Source of the DNA: Clavaria fumosa
Taxonomy: Eukaryota > Basidiomycota > Agaricomycetes > Agaricales > Clavariaceae
Direction: 5' to 3'
NCBI GenBank assembly: GCA_951802425.1
Contig: OX637805.1
Span: 1,426,001-1,490,000, forward strand
Length of the DNA: 64,000 nt
Positions 23,038 through 34,981 of this stretch are shown here, piece after piece. Positions within the stretch are counted from its first letter, which is position 1. Each line of letters opens with the position of its first letter. A program made the position numbers and the translations under genes. The notes beneath the pieces are model-generated. The model was not told the DNA's origin, searched no databases, and was given only the letters and a program-made list of their open reading frames with translations.

Positions 23038-24739
23038 CAGTAGTGGTAGTTGTTTTGGTTAATCCAATCTGCAGGAATAGGTACATTTGATAGATGTATT
23101 TTTGACAGCAATAGCTGTGATCAATCCAGGCCAGGTAGTGCTGGCCCAGTGGATCAACCATGCTGCAGCAATTGTGAGCAGGGGTGGGTCAAGCAAGTAG
23201 CAGCTACTCCTGGAAGTGGATCAACCTAGTAGCAGCTACTCCTGGAAGTGGATCAACCTAGCTGCAGCTACTCCTGGAAATGGATCAACCATGCTACAGC
23301 AATTGCTGGCAGGGGTGGGTTAACCCAGTTGCAGCTAATCCTAGTAATGGATCAACCCAGTTGCAGCTACTCCTAGTAATGGATCAACCATGCTGCAGCA
23401 ATTGCTGTCAGGGGTGGGTTAACCCAGTGGCAGCTACTCCTCAAAGTGGATTAACCTAGTTACAGCTAACCCTAGTAATGGATTAACCCAGTTGCAGCTA
23501 ATCCTAGTAATGGATCAACCCAGTTGCAGCTACTCATGATAATGGATCAACCCAGAGGCAGCTACTCCTAGTAATGGATCAACCATGCTGCAGCAATTGC
23601 TGGCAGGAGTGGGTTAACCCAGTGGCAGCTAGTCCTGGAAGCAGATCAACCCAGTTGCAGCTACTCCTAGTAATGGATCAACCATGCTGCAGCAATTGCT
23701 GGTAGGGGTAGGTTAACCCAGTGGCAGCTACTCCTCAAGGTGGATTAACCTAGTTGCAGCTAATCCTAGTAATGGATTAACCCAGTTGCAGCTAATCCTA
23801 GTAATGGATCAACCCAGCTGCAGCTACTCATGGTAATGGATCAACCCAGATGCAGCTACTCCTAGTAATGGATCAACCATGCTACAGCAATTGCTGGCAG
23901 GAGTGGGTCAACCCAGTGGCAGCTAGTCCTGGAAGCAGATCAAGCTGGTTGCAGCTACTCCTAGTAATGGATCAACCATGCTGCAGCAATTGCTGGCAGG
24001 GGTGGGTTAACCCAGTTGCAGCTAATCCTAGTAATGGATCAACCTAGTTGCAGCTACTCATGGTAATGGATCAACCCAGATCCAGCTACACCAAGTAATG
24101 GATCAACCATGCTACATCAATTGCTGGCAGGGGTGGGTTAACCCAGTGGCAGCTAGTCCTGGAAGCAGATCAACCCAGTTGCAGCTACTCATGGTAATGG
24201 ATCAACCATGCTACAGCAATTGCTGGCAGGGGTGGGTTAACCCAGTGGCAGCTACTCCTCAAAGTGGATTAACCTAGTTGCAGCTAATCCTAGTAATGGA
24301 TCAATTCAATTGCAGCTATTCCTAGTAATGGATCAATTCAGTAATTCAGTGCTGTTGTTATGCTAGCTATGGGTTATTCTTGTTGCAGCTACTCTTCACT
24401 CCTGATTGGATATGGCCACAAATGAACTCAATCTCAGGTACTCCTGGTAATGAATCAGCTTTGCTGCTAATATTGCTGATATGCATGGGTTACCACTGTC
24501 ATACAGGCATACATCAAGAGACTCACATTAGAAATTTGTTATTGACTGGCATTAATGGATTTAACACTTTACCTATCAAAATTTCTGTGTCACATATGTT
24601 GTATTTCCACATCAGACTGGAGCAATTGTATTTTACTGATGATGTCTCATCCTCTCACTCAAATAGTTAATAAATCCTGATCATTTGATTCAAGCCAAGT
24701 CAAGCCAACTTTCTTAAACTCACTTCTACAACACTGGTG
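23038..24739. repeat. Minisatellite block (32-36 bp units), possibly a TIR element
   Basis: Tandem units based on GTTGCAGCTAATCCTAGTAA and TGGATCAACC, interspersed with a longer TGCTGCAGCAATTGCTGGCA unit, run from about 23,090 to 24,350. The block begins exactly where gag F stops, with CAGTAGTGGTAGTTGT. Near 24,735 the sequence CTACAACACTGG gives a weak inverted match to that end. It may be an independent element or the 3' side of the adjacent KDZ element. Short open frames inside are repeat artefacts. Confidence 0.75.
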
Positions 24740-24795
24740 CTGTTAAATCCTTCCATACTGTTCCCAATTTGAACCTTGTATCAAATACAGAGCAA

Positions 24796-27700
24796 CTAAT
24801 CAAAAAATTCTTCCATATCAAATTGATCTTCTGCCACAACTGAAACCCTTTGTTGCTTCCCTAATCTGACTCCCATTGCTTTGAGATCCTTTGGCCATTC
24901 TCTAGGTAGTCCCTTTTCAGTCAGGAAAGTGTACCATGCATCTGCAAATCTGTTGGCCAACTTATCCAAAATCCCAGCCTGCTTGGCTGCATAAGCATTA
25001 AGCCCATCCTTGATGTCTGACCTTGCATTATCTCTTTGTGCTCTCTGGTCCATCCACCATTGTTTCCACCACATGAGGAAGAAAAGAACATGTTGCATCT
25101 CCTCAACAAGTAAAATCACCTCTTCTGACCATCGAGCTGCTTGTGCACTTGACTTTGCCCATTCCACACAGATACCTGCAATTGTGTCAGAAGAGACAAT
25201 CATTATTAACAAACTCTGGACCTACTTTTACCAATCTCATCTGCACCTGCTTCAATTGTCATATCCTTCACTTCCAACTGTGACCTTGTCATCCAAATCC
25301 ATGATAATTCCCTTCGACCCTCACTCCTGTCATCATCACTTCTTTGTGGTCCCTTGACATGCTCTTCTTTCAACTCATGCAGCTTCTTGGCCCATTCACC
25401 ACCAGGGTCCAGCTCTACAAGAGCCTGATGTGCAGCACGATATCTGTTGGTACAACAGTTGATTTTGTCTTTAAATCTTGCAATCAGTGACTGTGCACAT
25501 GTACCAGCTCGTTGGCTAGGACCAACTTGCATTCTCTTGTATTGCCAGAGTCCTGAAGAAATTCGGAGCAATCGACGGAGCTCAACCAATGCATCTTCAG
25601 CCTGGGCAATGCGCAAGCGTTTTTCCATCTCAGCCAGATCATTAGGTATCACCAGCAGTCCTTGGCATGCAGAAGGCAGATAAAGAGGTGTGACTTCAGC
25701 ATGTGTGACATTGCTATCTTCAAGAATTTCATTAGCTTGTAATGTTGAAACTGCAGGCATGTAGAATGTTTGGATATGCCGCCACTTCATGATATGTTGA
25801 TGAAGTGCTGCCTGTCTTTCACTGATGGCAGCTAGTTGGAGCACAGACAACTTTGATTGTATGTGTTCTTTCAGAAGTCACCTGTAGTAAATCAGTACAT
25901 TACTGCAAGAATATGATGGATACTCACTGATGTTCCTCTAGATCCAAGCCAAGATGGAGAAACACATTGGGTGATACATTGTGCAGAGACACAGACCCAT
26001 TGGTTGCCCTATCAAGCTCTTCCTCAGCAAGCTCTAGCCTGACCTCAGCCATTGTTGACACTACCAATCTTGGATGAGAGCAATAGTCAGAAGGAATGCA
26101 CAATCTCACCTGTTTCTATTTCTTCATAGGGATTTGTGTTGTTAGAATCTGAATTCCAAGCCTCAATCACATCAGTCCACCGCTGTATCAATTCAGGTGG
26201 AAATGTTTCTGTGAACTCCTTGAGCAGCTCTTCATGGCATGCCTTCATCTTACATGCCTGCTGCAATTGCAGGGCAAGTGACTTCCCTTATTGCATCATA
26301 TACATCATCAGTACTGCAGCCAATAGCCACAGAGACCTCATTACCAAGATTGGTGATTTTATGCCAATTCCATGACCCTGCATGGTCATCAATGGTGTCA
26401 TGTCGTGCACCTGCAGTCATCTCTCGTGTACTCATGCTAACTGGGTTTATATGAGCCCACCAGCACTCAGGTTCCTCTCCATTTGTATGTGCAGAGTATG
26501 GCAAAAAGTTTAATGAAAATTTGGTTTGGCATTGGTGGCCATGACCATGGATGTGGAATTTTGGTATCACATATTTGATGGTGTCAAGAACAAGGGGGGG
26601 CAACCGCATTTGCTCTGGAAATTGTGCGACTCATTTTCTGAGATTCCGTGACCACTGGCAAGCAATGTCATAAGAAATTGTAAGTGAAGAGAAAATGACA
26701 TTGATCAATGTCGATAACACAATGAAATCCATGTTGGCATATCTAAGAATACATTTGTCACTCTACCACACAGCAATAAATGGAGACACACCTTTCTCCC
26801 TTTTGTAAATCACCGAGCCCATTTTTCCGCACTAATGAGTGCCAAGCACAAATCACACCACCAACTCCAGTTGCTTTATATCCTGTTGAGAATTTTGCAT
26901 TTGCATGGTCTACAGCACATAGTTCTGAATCACATAGATTTGGCTAGAGTTCAATCAGCAACTAAACCCATCATACAGTTTGAGCACACACCTCTTGCTG
27001 ATGACCATACTTTGCAAGGTAATCTTTATACCCATCTTCTGGCACCCAATATGCCCAGCCATCACCAAGAGAATGGTCATTGTGGGCATGCTTGTCCTTG
27101 AGTTTCAGTCGAAAATTTGCATCAACTGTGAGAATAAGCGCATAGAGCCAGCTACCAAGACCTCTGTTAGTATCCGCAAGCAGAGGAAGAATAGTTATAC
27201 CTTTGCGCAGGCCTGCTACTCTCCCATCCCTGTGGTAGGTTTCGGCATGGGTGTGGGCAAGCTGGGCACTCGACAGCAAGGTCGCCAGGTTTCGTCGCAT
27301 TGATTCCCAGCGGGTCATGGGCATGGCCAGACCTCTTGAGAAGCTTCAGATGATGCCACATCCGCATTACCACCAAAAACTGCTTGTAGCGGTTCTGGAC
27401 AGCAGGTCAGTAGTGAAAATGAAGATCATTTTGTATAACTTACCTTGATTTCAAGAAGACCTGTGTTGTCGGACTTGTGGACCAAGGCCCGATAGAAGTC
27501 ATGTGAGCTCATCTTGCCTTGTAAGGTGAGAAGATAGAAAGTGTCAAGAACATTGAAAGCGGAGGAGCTGAATGCGACTAGGTGACCCTCCGGTGCTTGC
27601 AAAGCAACCACAGAATTGCACGTCGATGGTGTGTACTCCATTTGTGTCGATGATGGTAAAGTCTTTGACAAGGTCACCAGGGATGGGGCATGCATCACTG

Positions 27701-28343
27701 CTGTGACCTAAAAAGATTCGGAGGCGAAGCGACTTCATAGACGCATCTTCAAAATGATCTCCTGTCCATTGCTGCTGGCCTGTTAGATGCAGTTGATGCA
27801 GTGATGATTCAACTTACCAGAGCTCGATGAAGTGGCAAGCGTGAGTGTTCATTGATAAAACAACTACGACACCAGATCCTGCCACCAAAACAATCCTTGC
27901 ACTTGTGTACCTTCCCTCCCACACTGGCTGCCACAGACATTGACCTCAGCTCGCCCTTCATGCCAAATCATCTTGTCGAGGTATGCGGCACGATAGAGGT
28001 TTGCCCATTCATGCAGAGGTGTGTCATCCAAATCTTTGTCATTGCCCTCGCCCTCACAGTCGCTAGCTTGTTCCAGATCATCTCCTTCTTCCATTCTCAC
28101 TGCCAGATCATCATCGAGAGTAAAATCGTTGGCTGACGGGTCATATTGGCTTTGAGCAGTCGGGTGATGGAGTCAATCTCCTGATATGGAATCGACTCTG
28201 CTAGATAAGAAGGTTGTCATTTGGCCAAGCCGCCCTGAAGCCGTGGTGTGGATGGAGGTAGTGCGATCATGGAGGAGTGGTGTGGAATAGGTTCGAGTGA
28301 TGCGGGAAATGGCTTCGTTGGGATTCTTGCGTTTATGTGGCAT
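24796..28343 (-). pseudogene. KDZ (Kyakuja-Dileera-Zisupton) family DNA transposase
   Basis: Multi-exon minus-strand transposase. Near 27,910-27,835 it has a Cys cluster (KCKDCFGG, WCRSCF, PLHRA), then the CxC-type domain associated with KDZ transposases (GVHTIDVQFCGC near 27,620-27,660), the ECPACPHP motif near 27,270, the catalytic-core block DANFRLKLKDKH and GWAYWVPE near 27,050-27,120, the YDIACQW block near 26,690, and IPKFHIHGHG with AHINPVSMSTREM and GARHDTIDDH near 26,390-26,570. The C-terminus (SWIWMT near 25,300; VEWAKS, AARWSEEV near 25,150) ends at 24,796. GT-AG introns fit near 27,397-27,444, 25,880-25,930 and elsewhere. A TGA near 28,160 and frameshifts near 27,590 and 26,270 suggest decay, though I cannot exclude unrecognised introns. 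KDZ elements are known to be expanded in mushroom-forming fungi. Confidence 0.88.
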
Positions 28344-28990
28344 CACGATTTTGGAATGCAGAAAGTCTTTGACACAGGTATGAGTTTGAAACTAAGGCTC
28401 CAGAGCACTGACATCCAATAGATTGTAAGAAGTAGAGACGAGTTTGGTGCTGCCGCCGTGACGATGCTAGGGATGTGGCTGACTTCCACAAAGAGCTAAA
28501 GGTGTCAATTTCTCCCTCGCACTACTAGTTGGCACAGATCTTGTGCATTCTCCTGCACCAAGTGGTAAACTTTGAACCTGTGAGCACTCATTCCATTCAC
28601 AGGCCAACATATGCCTCTCTAACATTCTCTTAAGCTTCTAGTAACCCGTTTACTCGTGGACTCGTGGACTTGTCGCAGACTTATCGCAGACCGTCCACTA
28701 CCAGGTCCAATGACACCAGCAGTACCACCTACGAAAGACCAGCACTATCGAGCTAGGTACTGCCTCTGAACTCCGCTGCAGCATCATCTCACGACTCTTG
28801 CAGAAATCTGGTCCAAATTCGCGAGAAGGATCGTCTTCATGCTGCTAAGTATGCCTTCTCTGCAATTTGCTCGACGGAGACTTAGCATCATTCCAATGCA
28901 TCACAGGCGATTCAAGTAAATTAATGCATTAATCTATGGTAATTACAGTAAGTGTGTGATGCATAGATGATGGTAAGTTTGCGAATGGTG
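28344..28990. other. Upstream flank of the KDZ element, no gene seen
   Basis: About 650 bp without a supported coding region. I looked for a terminal inverted repeat matching the CAGTAGTGGTAG end at 23,038 and found none here, so the KDZ right boundary remains unknown. Confidence 0.4.
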
Positions 28991-31400
28991 AGGATGCATC
29001 ATCACCTAGAGGGAGATGATGCATGATGCCACCACACATCATGCATCACTCTTGCCATCATGCATCCCACTCGCTGATGCCTGCCACCCGCCCTGCTGCC
29101 GCCACCCGCCGCCTGCCCTTCTGCTGCTATGTGCCACCTGCCCTGCTGCTGCCACGGTGACCCACCGCCCGCCCTTCTGCTGCTACGTGCCACCTGCCCT
29201 GCTGCCGCCACCTGCCTCTGCCCTGCTGCCGCCACCCGCTGCCCGCTGCCCGCCCTGCTGCCGCCACCCGCTGCCCGCCCTGCTGCCGCCACCCGCCGCC
29301 CACCCTGCTGCTGCCACCTGCCGCCCGCCCTGCTGCTGCCACCCGCCGTCCGCCCTGCTGCTGCCACCCGCCGCCCGCCCTTCTGCTGCTACGTCACCTA
29401 CGTGCCGCCTGCCCTGCTGCCGCTTCCCGCCTGTCCTGCTGCTGCCACCCGCCTCTGCCCTTCTGCTGCCACCTGCCGCCCGCCGCCCGCCCTGCTGCTG
29501 CCACCCGCTGCCCGCCCTGCTGCCGCCACCCGCCGCCCGCTCCCCACCCCGCTGCTCCTGCCTTGCTGCCACTGCCATTCCCCACACCACTACTATGCCC
29601 TGCTCCTGCTGCTCCTGCTCCCTGCCCTGCTGCCACCGGCTGCCTGCCCTCCTGCCACCACCTGCCACCCACTCCCCACCCCGCTGCTCCTGCCCTGCCG
29701 TTGCTGCTCCTGCCCTGCCGTTGCTGCCACTCCCTGCCCAGCCACTACCAATGGCCCCAGTCCCCACCATTGGTCTGTGACCACGGTTGGGGGCTTGGGC
29801 CATTGCTACAGGGAGGGAGGGCGCACCTGGCGGGCAGCCTATCGTAACCACCGTCGTCGCACCTGTTGCCCCTGTTACCCCCGTCAGCCCCGTTGTTGTT
29901 GTTGTTGTTGTTGCCCCTCCTGCTGCCGTCGTCATTGCACCGCTGCTGAAGAGAGGGAGAGAGGGAGGGGGGAGAGAGCAGGGGGAGGGTGAAAGAAAGA
30001 GAAAAAAGGAAAGAAGAAAAAAGAGGGAGGAACATGTGCCAGCGGTCATTGTCGTTGCCTGCACCTCATTGAGACCCATAAGTCACAGCCACAGTATTTG
30101 TCCTACTGACAGAAAAACTGTCCCTGCATCTTAGTATGAGTATAATAAATTCTGAAAATAATTGGGAAGGATTGAGTCCACATGCTCAACAATCCTATGT
30201 TAAATTTACAATGTAGAATGCTGTCTAAAAAGTGTGATGATGATTGAATCAGTTTCTTGCTTTACAGTTACATGTGTGACTAGACAACTGCCTTGACCAG
30301 CCACACCATGCTCGTGCCAGCAATGGTGCATCACCATCCCCATTCCCCTTCTTCTCTCTCTAATCCATCATTTTTGTGCTAATTGGTGACAATGACAGCA
30401 GCAGCAGCTGACGACGACATAGACGACAGCTGCAGCAGACAACGACAGCGATGATGGCTGCCACAGACGGCAGCGACTACAACAGCAGATGGTGCAATGG
30501 CGACCACAGCAGCAGCAACCGATGATGACCACAGCGGCAGCGGCTGCAGCCGCCAGCAACAACGATGATGACGACGGCAGCTGTGGCCGCCAGCAACAAC
30601 AGCCAGGGACAATGACAACGACAGCTGCAGGGGCCAGCAATGACAGCGACGGCTGCACGGCCAGCGATGATGACAACAGCTGGACAATGATGACGATGAC
30701 GATGACAGTGGCGGCTAGGGCTCTTCCCCCAGGTGACGACGGCTGGTGCGTGTTCCTCCCTCTTTTTTTCTTCTTTCCTTTTTTCTCTTTCTTTCACCCT
30801 CCCCCCTCTCTCTCTCGCCTCTCTCTCTCCCTCTCTTCAGCAACGGCGCAACGACGACGGCGGCAGGAGGGGCAACAACAACGACAACAACGACGGGGCT
30901 GACAGGGGTAACAGGGGCGACGGGTGCGACGACGGCAGCCACGATAGGCTGCCTGCCAGGTGCGCACTCCCTCCCTGTAGCAATGGCCCAAGCCCCCAAC
31001 CGTGGTCACAGACCAATGGTGGGGACTGGGGCCATTGGTAGTGGCTGGGCAGGGAGTGGCAGCAACGGCAGAGCAGGAGCAGCGGGGTGGGGAGCGGGTG
31101 GCAGGTGGTGGCAGGAGGGCAGGTGGCCGGTGGCAGCAAGGCAGGGAGCAGGAGCAGCAGGAGCAGGGCATAGCAGTAGTGTGGGGAATGGCAGTGGCAG
31201 CAAGGTGGGAGCAGCGGGGTGGGGAGAGGGCGGCGGCAGAAGGGCGGGCGGCGGGTGGCGGCAGAAGGGCAGAGGCGGGTGGCGGCAGCAGGGCGGGCGG
31301 CAGGTGGCGGCGGCAGGGCAGGCGGCAGGCGTCAGCGAGCGGGATGATGCAATGTGCTGGGAGGCAGGGATGATGCATTGAGGAGATGGGGATGATGCAA
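28991..31400. repeat. GC-rich imperfect inverted repeat with triplet-repeat spacer
   Basis: The left arm (about 29,062-30,055) and right arm (about 30,733-31,347) are reverse complements: GATGATGCAT-rich ends, GGCGGGTGGCGGCAGCAGG minisatellite, a pseudo-palindrome CAATGGCCC to GGGCCATTG, a CAACAACAACGGGG block, and a pyrimidine tract (CTCTCCCTCTCTTCAGCA). Arms differ in length through unit expansion in the minisatellite. The spacer holds about 300 bp of ordinary sequence and a CAGCAG/GACGAC run (30,370-30,715). The many overlapping open frames on both strands are GC-repeat artefacts. Confidence 0.8.
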
Positions 31401-31484
31401 TGCGATGGGAGCTGGGGAGGCGAGGGTGATGCAATGCAGTGGCACAGCAACTTACCATCTTCCATGCATAACCAACTAACAGTA

Positions 31485-32155
31485 ATTAGCCTAAATAATG
31501 CATCAGATTGCTCACCTCATGTGTGCATCAGGCGTCGGCTTCAACAGAAACGCCTTCAAGAAGGGTATTTAATCATCTCATTTTTCATTCATAACACTTA
31601 CAGATCACTTGTAGTGGCAACGAGCAAGCATCGGGGGGCATTCTCGCAGCATCAAGTCATACGAGGAGCCCCAGCGGACTGTCATCTGTGATTGTGCCTG
31701 ATCACATACTGCTCACATCAACTGATCAAGAACGAGCACTGGGCCCCACACAACCAGGCCACAGGAACCCCAATATGCCAGTACCGTCCCTGATTGTGCC
31801 TAATCACACACAAGCCACATCAACTGATCGAGCAGTGGATATCATATCGGAAACTTGCACCATGGTCTGGGAATGGACTAAGGAACAGGGACCAATTTCT
31901 GATTGGTTGGCAGCTTTCATCGCTGACTGTTGGGATGCGGAATGCAACGGCAGGCTGAGTGATGTTCGGACGAATTGGTGTGCTCATGCAGGTGTTGGGA
32001 AGGCTCTTGTGCATGGGCTGCATGGTGTTGCGCATAGCAAGCTACCAGCAGATGAGGCAGCATTGAGGGATGTCATCCACCAAACTATTGATCTTTTGCA
32101 GATGCTTCTTACTGGCATTGCGATAATAGAGGCGCACCTTGCTATGCTTAGTTGA
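31485..32155 (+). CDS. Hypothetical small protein, possibly two exons
   Basis: Open frame 31,688-32,155 codes for 155 residues ending in a helical, Trp/Ala-rich C-terminus (MVWEWTKEQG, ISDWLAAFIADCWDAEC). Its N-terminal part contains a roughly 50-bp tandem duplication (IVPDH...TSTD and IVPNH...TSTD). A GT-AG intron of about 41 bp would fit near 31,564-31,604 (GTATTTAATC to CTTACAG), linking an upstream exon. I recognise no domain. It sits between two repeat blocks and could be part of a transposon. Whether it is a real gene is uncertain. Confidence 0.35.
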
Positions 32156-32375
32156 CAGCTATTTTAATGGATCAGATTTGATGGCGCGATAAATGAGCCG
32201 TGGGTGCAAAGTACCTTTACGGAATAATGAGGCATTCAACCAGGGGAAAAGAGGCGGCATGGCCCCAGTGGAAGCACCTCATCCCTCATCGACAACACAT
32301 CAAGACTTGCGATGCAGAGTACTGAAAGAACAAGGACAGTCTCAAAGCATGGACAACAATGAACATCAGCAAAAC
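32156..32375 (+). repeat. Dispersed repeat R1, copy 1
   Basis: About 220 bp, starting ACAGCTATTTTAATGGATCA, that recurs with few changes at 46,561-46,780. It has no A/B box of a SINE and no coding capacity that I can support. Both copies lie next to a stretch of CTATGTAG/CATAG motifs. Confidence 0.8.
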
Positions 32376-32589
32376 CTGTTTTTGGATTGTAGAAGCCATA
32401 GAAGGCCATAGACACCATAGAATCAGGTGTATCTATGCAGGCCTCTGCAGCTCTTCATAGACTAAGGTGCATCTATGCAGTACTATGTAGATGAGGCCTT
32501 TCTGGAGCTGCAGTCTGTTCAATGAATGGCCCTTGTTCAAGTTGTAGAACATGGTGCTATGTACCACTAGTAGAGCTGCCCACCATCAT
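32376..32589. repeat. CTATG/CATAG-rich spacer
   Basis: Interspersed CATAGA, ATCTATGCAG and CTATGTAGAT motifs from about 32,390 to 32,510, with the same character as 46,340-46,480. No gene. Confidence 0.55.
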
Positions 32590-33470
32590 TGTCATGGTGG
32601 TGGTCACTGCTGTGGCCGTCATTGTCATGCGCCACCGCCGCCCTCGTCGTCACTGTGCACCACCGCTGCCCTTGTCGTCATTGTGCACTGTGCCTGCTGC
32701 CGCCGCCGCCCTCGTCACTATCTGCCGCCACTGCCGCCGCCCTCATCACTGTCCGCCGCCGCTGCTGCCGCCGCCCTCGTCACTGTCCGCCGCCGCTGCC
32801 GCCGCTGCCCCCGTCACTGTCTGCCGCCATCCTCGTCACTGCCCGCCGCCGCCACCGCCGCCGTCCTCGTCACTGCCGCCGACGCCGCGCCACCGCCCTT
32901 GTCATCACTGTCCGCTGCCATCCTCGTCACCGCCCGCCGCCGCCGCCGCCGTCCTCGTCACTGTCCGCCGCCGCCCTCATCAATGTCTGCCGCCCTTGTC
33001 ATCTCTGTCCGCCGCCGTCATCGTCACTGCCTGCCACCGCCGCCGCCGTCCTCGTCACTATCCGCCGCCGCTGCCGCCGCTGCCCTCGTCGTCACTGTCC
33101 GTCGCCGCCGCCGCCGACGCCCTCGTCACTGTCCTACGTGCCGCCGCCCTTGTCAGCACTGTCCGCCACCGTCGTCGTCACTGCCCACTGCCGCCACCGC
33201 CGCCGCCGCCCTCATCACTGTCCGCCGCCGCTGCTGCCGCCGCCCTCGTCGTCACTGTCCGTCGCTGCTGTCGCCGCCGCCCTCGTCGTCACTGTCCGCC
33301 GCCGCTGCTGCCGCCGCCCTCGTCGTCACTGTCCGTTGCCGCTGCAGCAGCCACCTCGTCACTGTCCGCCGCCGACGACGCGCCGCTGCCCTTGCCATCA
33401 GTGCCCGCCGCCGTCATCATCACTGCTCGCACTCACTGTCACTGCTGTCGTCACTGCCACTTGTATTATG
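32590..33470. repeat. CCG/GTC-rich minisatellite
   Basis: Irregular units of about 30-45 bp of the type CCGCCGCTGCCGCC plus CTCGTCACTGTC. Frames stay open in three registers because the array is built on triplets; I reject them as genes. Confidence 0.85.
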
Positions 33471-33597
33471 TAATTTGAAATATGACCATGTGATCATGTT
33501 GAACATGACACATCACTCTCGGCACCCTCCACACTCTCTCCTCCCTCTCTTTCCTCCCTCCTTCAGCGGCAGCGGCGGCGGCACCCGCACCCTCCTC

Positions 33598-34067
33598 TCT
33601 CCCCTCTCCCTCTCCCTCTCCCTCTCCCTCTCCCTCTCCCTCTCCCTCTCCCTCTCCCTCTCCCTCTCCCTCTCCCTCTCCCTCTCCCTCTCCCTCTCCC
33701 TCTCCCTCTCCCTCTCCCTCTCCCTCTCCCTCTCCCTCTCCCTCTCCCTCTCCCTCTCCCTCTCCCTCTCCCTCTCCCTCTCCCTCTCCCTCTCCCTCTC
33801 CCTCTCCCTCTCCCTCTCCCTCTCCCTCTCCCTCTCCCTCTCCCTCTCCCTCTCCCTCTCCCTCTCCCTCTCCCTCTCCCTCTCCCTCTCCCTCTCCCTC
33901 TCCCTCTCCCTCTCCCTCTCCCTCTCCCTCTCCCTCTCCCTCTCCCTCTCCCTCTCCCTCTCCCTCTCCCTCTCCCTCTCCCTCTCCCTCTCCCTCTCCC
34001 TCTCCCTCTCCCTCTCCCTCTCCCTCTCCCTCTCCCTCTCCCTCTCCCTCTCCCTCTCCCTCTCCCT
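33598..34067. repeat. Uninterrupted (CCCTCT)n hexanucleotide run, about 78 units
   Basis: About 470 bp of CCCTCT without a visible interruption, embedded in a broader pyrimidine tract (33,515-34,139). The complementary strand is (AGAGGG)n, purine-only and G-run rich. It is not the fungal telomere repeat. Reads as Leu-Ser or Gly-Glu/Arg-Gly/Arg-Glu polymers in the various frames, not as genes. Confidence 0.95.
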
Positions 34068-34139
34068 CCTCCTCTTTCTCCTCTCTCCCTCCCCTCCCTC
34101 CCTCCCTCCTCCCTCTTCCTTTCCCTCTCTCTCTCCTCC

Positions 34140-34981
34140 AGCAACGACGACGATGGCGGCGGCAGCGACAGCAGCAGCATCGGCAGCGGCAGCAACAGCG
34201 ATGGTGGCGGTAGCAGCGGCAGCAGCGGCAGCAACAGCGATGGTGGCGGTAGCAGCGGCAGCAGCGGCAGCAGCAGCAGCGGACGATGACGACGACGATG
34301 ATGGCAGCATCAGCAGCAGCAGCGGACGACGGCAGCGGCGGTAGCAGCGGATGACGGCGGCAGCAGCAGCAACAACAGCGGCAGGCAGCGGCGGCGGCAG
34401 CAGCAGCAACAGCAGCGGGCGGCGGTGGCAGGCGGTGGCGGTGGCAGCAGCAACAGCAGCAGGCAGCAGCGGTGGCAGCAGCAACAGCAGCGGGCGGCGG
34501 CGGCAGGCGGTGGCGGTGGCAGCAGCAACAGCAGCAGGCAGCAGCGGTGGCAGCAGCAACAGCAGTGGGCGGCGGCGGCAGGCAGTGGCGGTGGCAGCAG
34601 CAACAGCAGCAGGCGGCGGCGGTGGCAGCAGCAACAGCAGCGGGCAGCGGCGGCGGCAGCAGCAGCAGTGACAGCGACGGGCGGCGGCGGCGGCAGCAGC
34701 AGCAACAACTGTGACAGGCGGCAGCGGGCAGCGGTGGCAGCAGCAACAACAGCGACGGGCGGCGGCGGCAGCAGCAGCAGCAGCAGTGACAGCGACGGGC
34801 GGCGGTGGCAGCAACAACAGTGACGGGTGGCGGCGGCGGCAACAGCAGTGGTGGCGGCAGCAGCAGCAGCGACAGCGATGGGTGGCAGTGGCAGTAACAG
34901 CAGCAACAGCGGTGGCAACAGCAGCAACAGCAGCGGCGGTGGCAGCAACAGCAGTGGGCAGCGGCGGTGGCAGCAGCAATG
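34140..34981. repeat. GCA/GGC triplet array, target of the retrotransposon
   Basis: Irregular GCAGCA, GGCGGC and AACAGC triplets. The array is cut at 34,981 by the 5' LTR and resumes after the 3' LTR (46,183-46,230), which identifies it as the insertion target. Confidence 0.9.

Noticed and set aside
29016..31465. Multiple 100-300 codon frames on both strands
   Set aside because: GC-rich minisatellite and inverted repeat leave several frames open; no conserved domain.
32156..32375. R1 as a tRNA-derived SINE
   Set aside because: No A-box or B-box promoter motifs and no tRNA-like fold seen.
33598..34067. Possible telomeric repeat
   Set aside because: The unit is CCCTCT, not CCCTAA; it is flanked on both sides by other repeats and genes of transposons.
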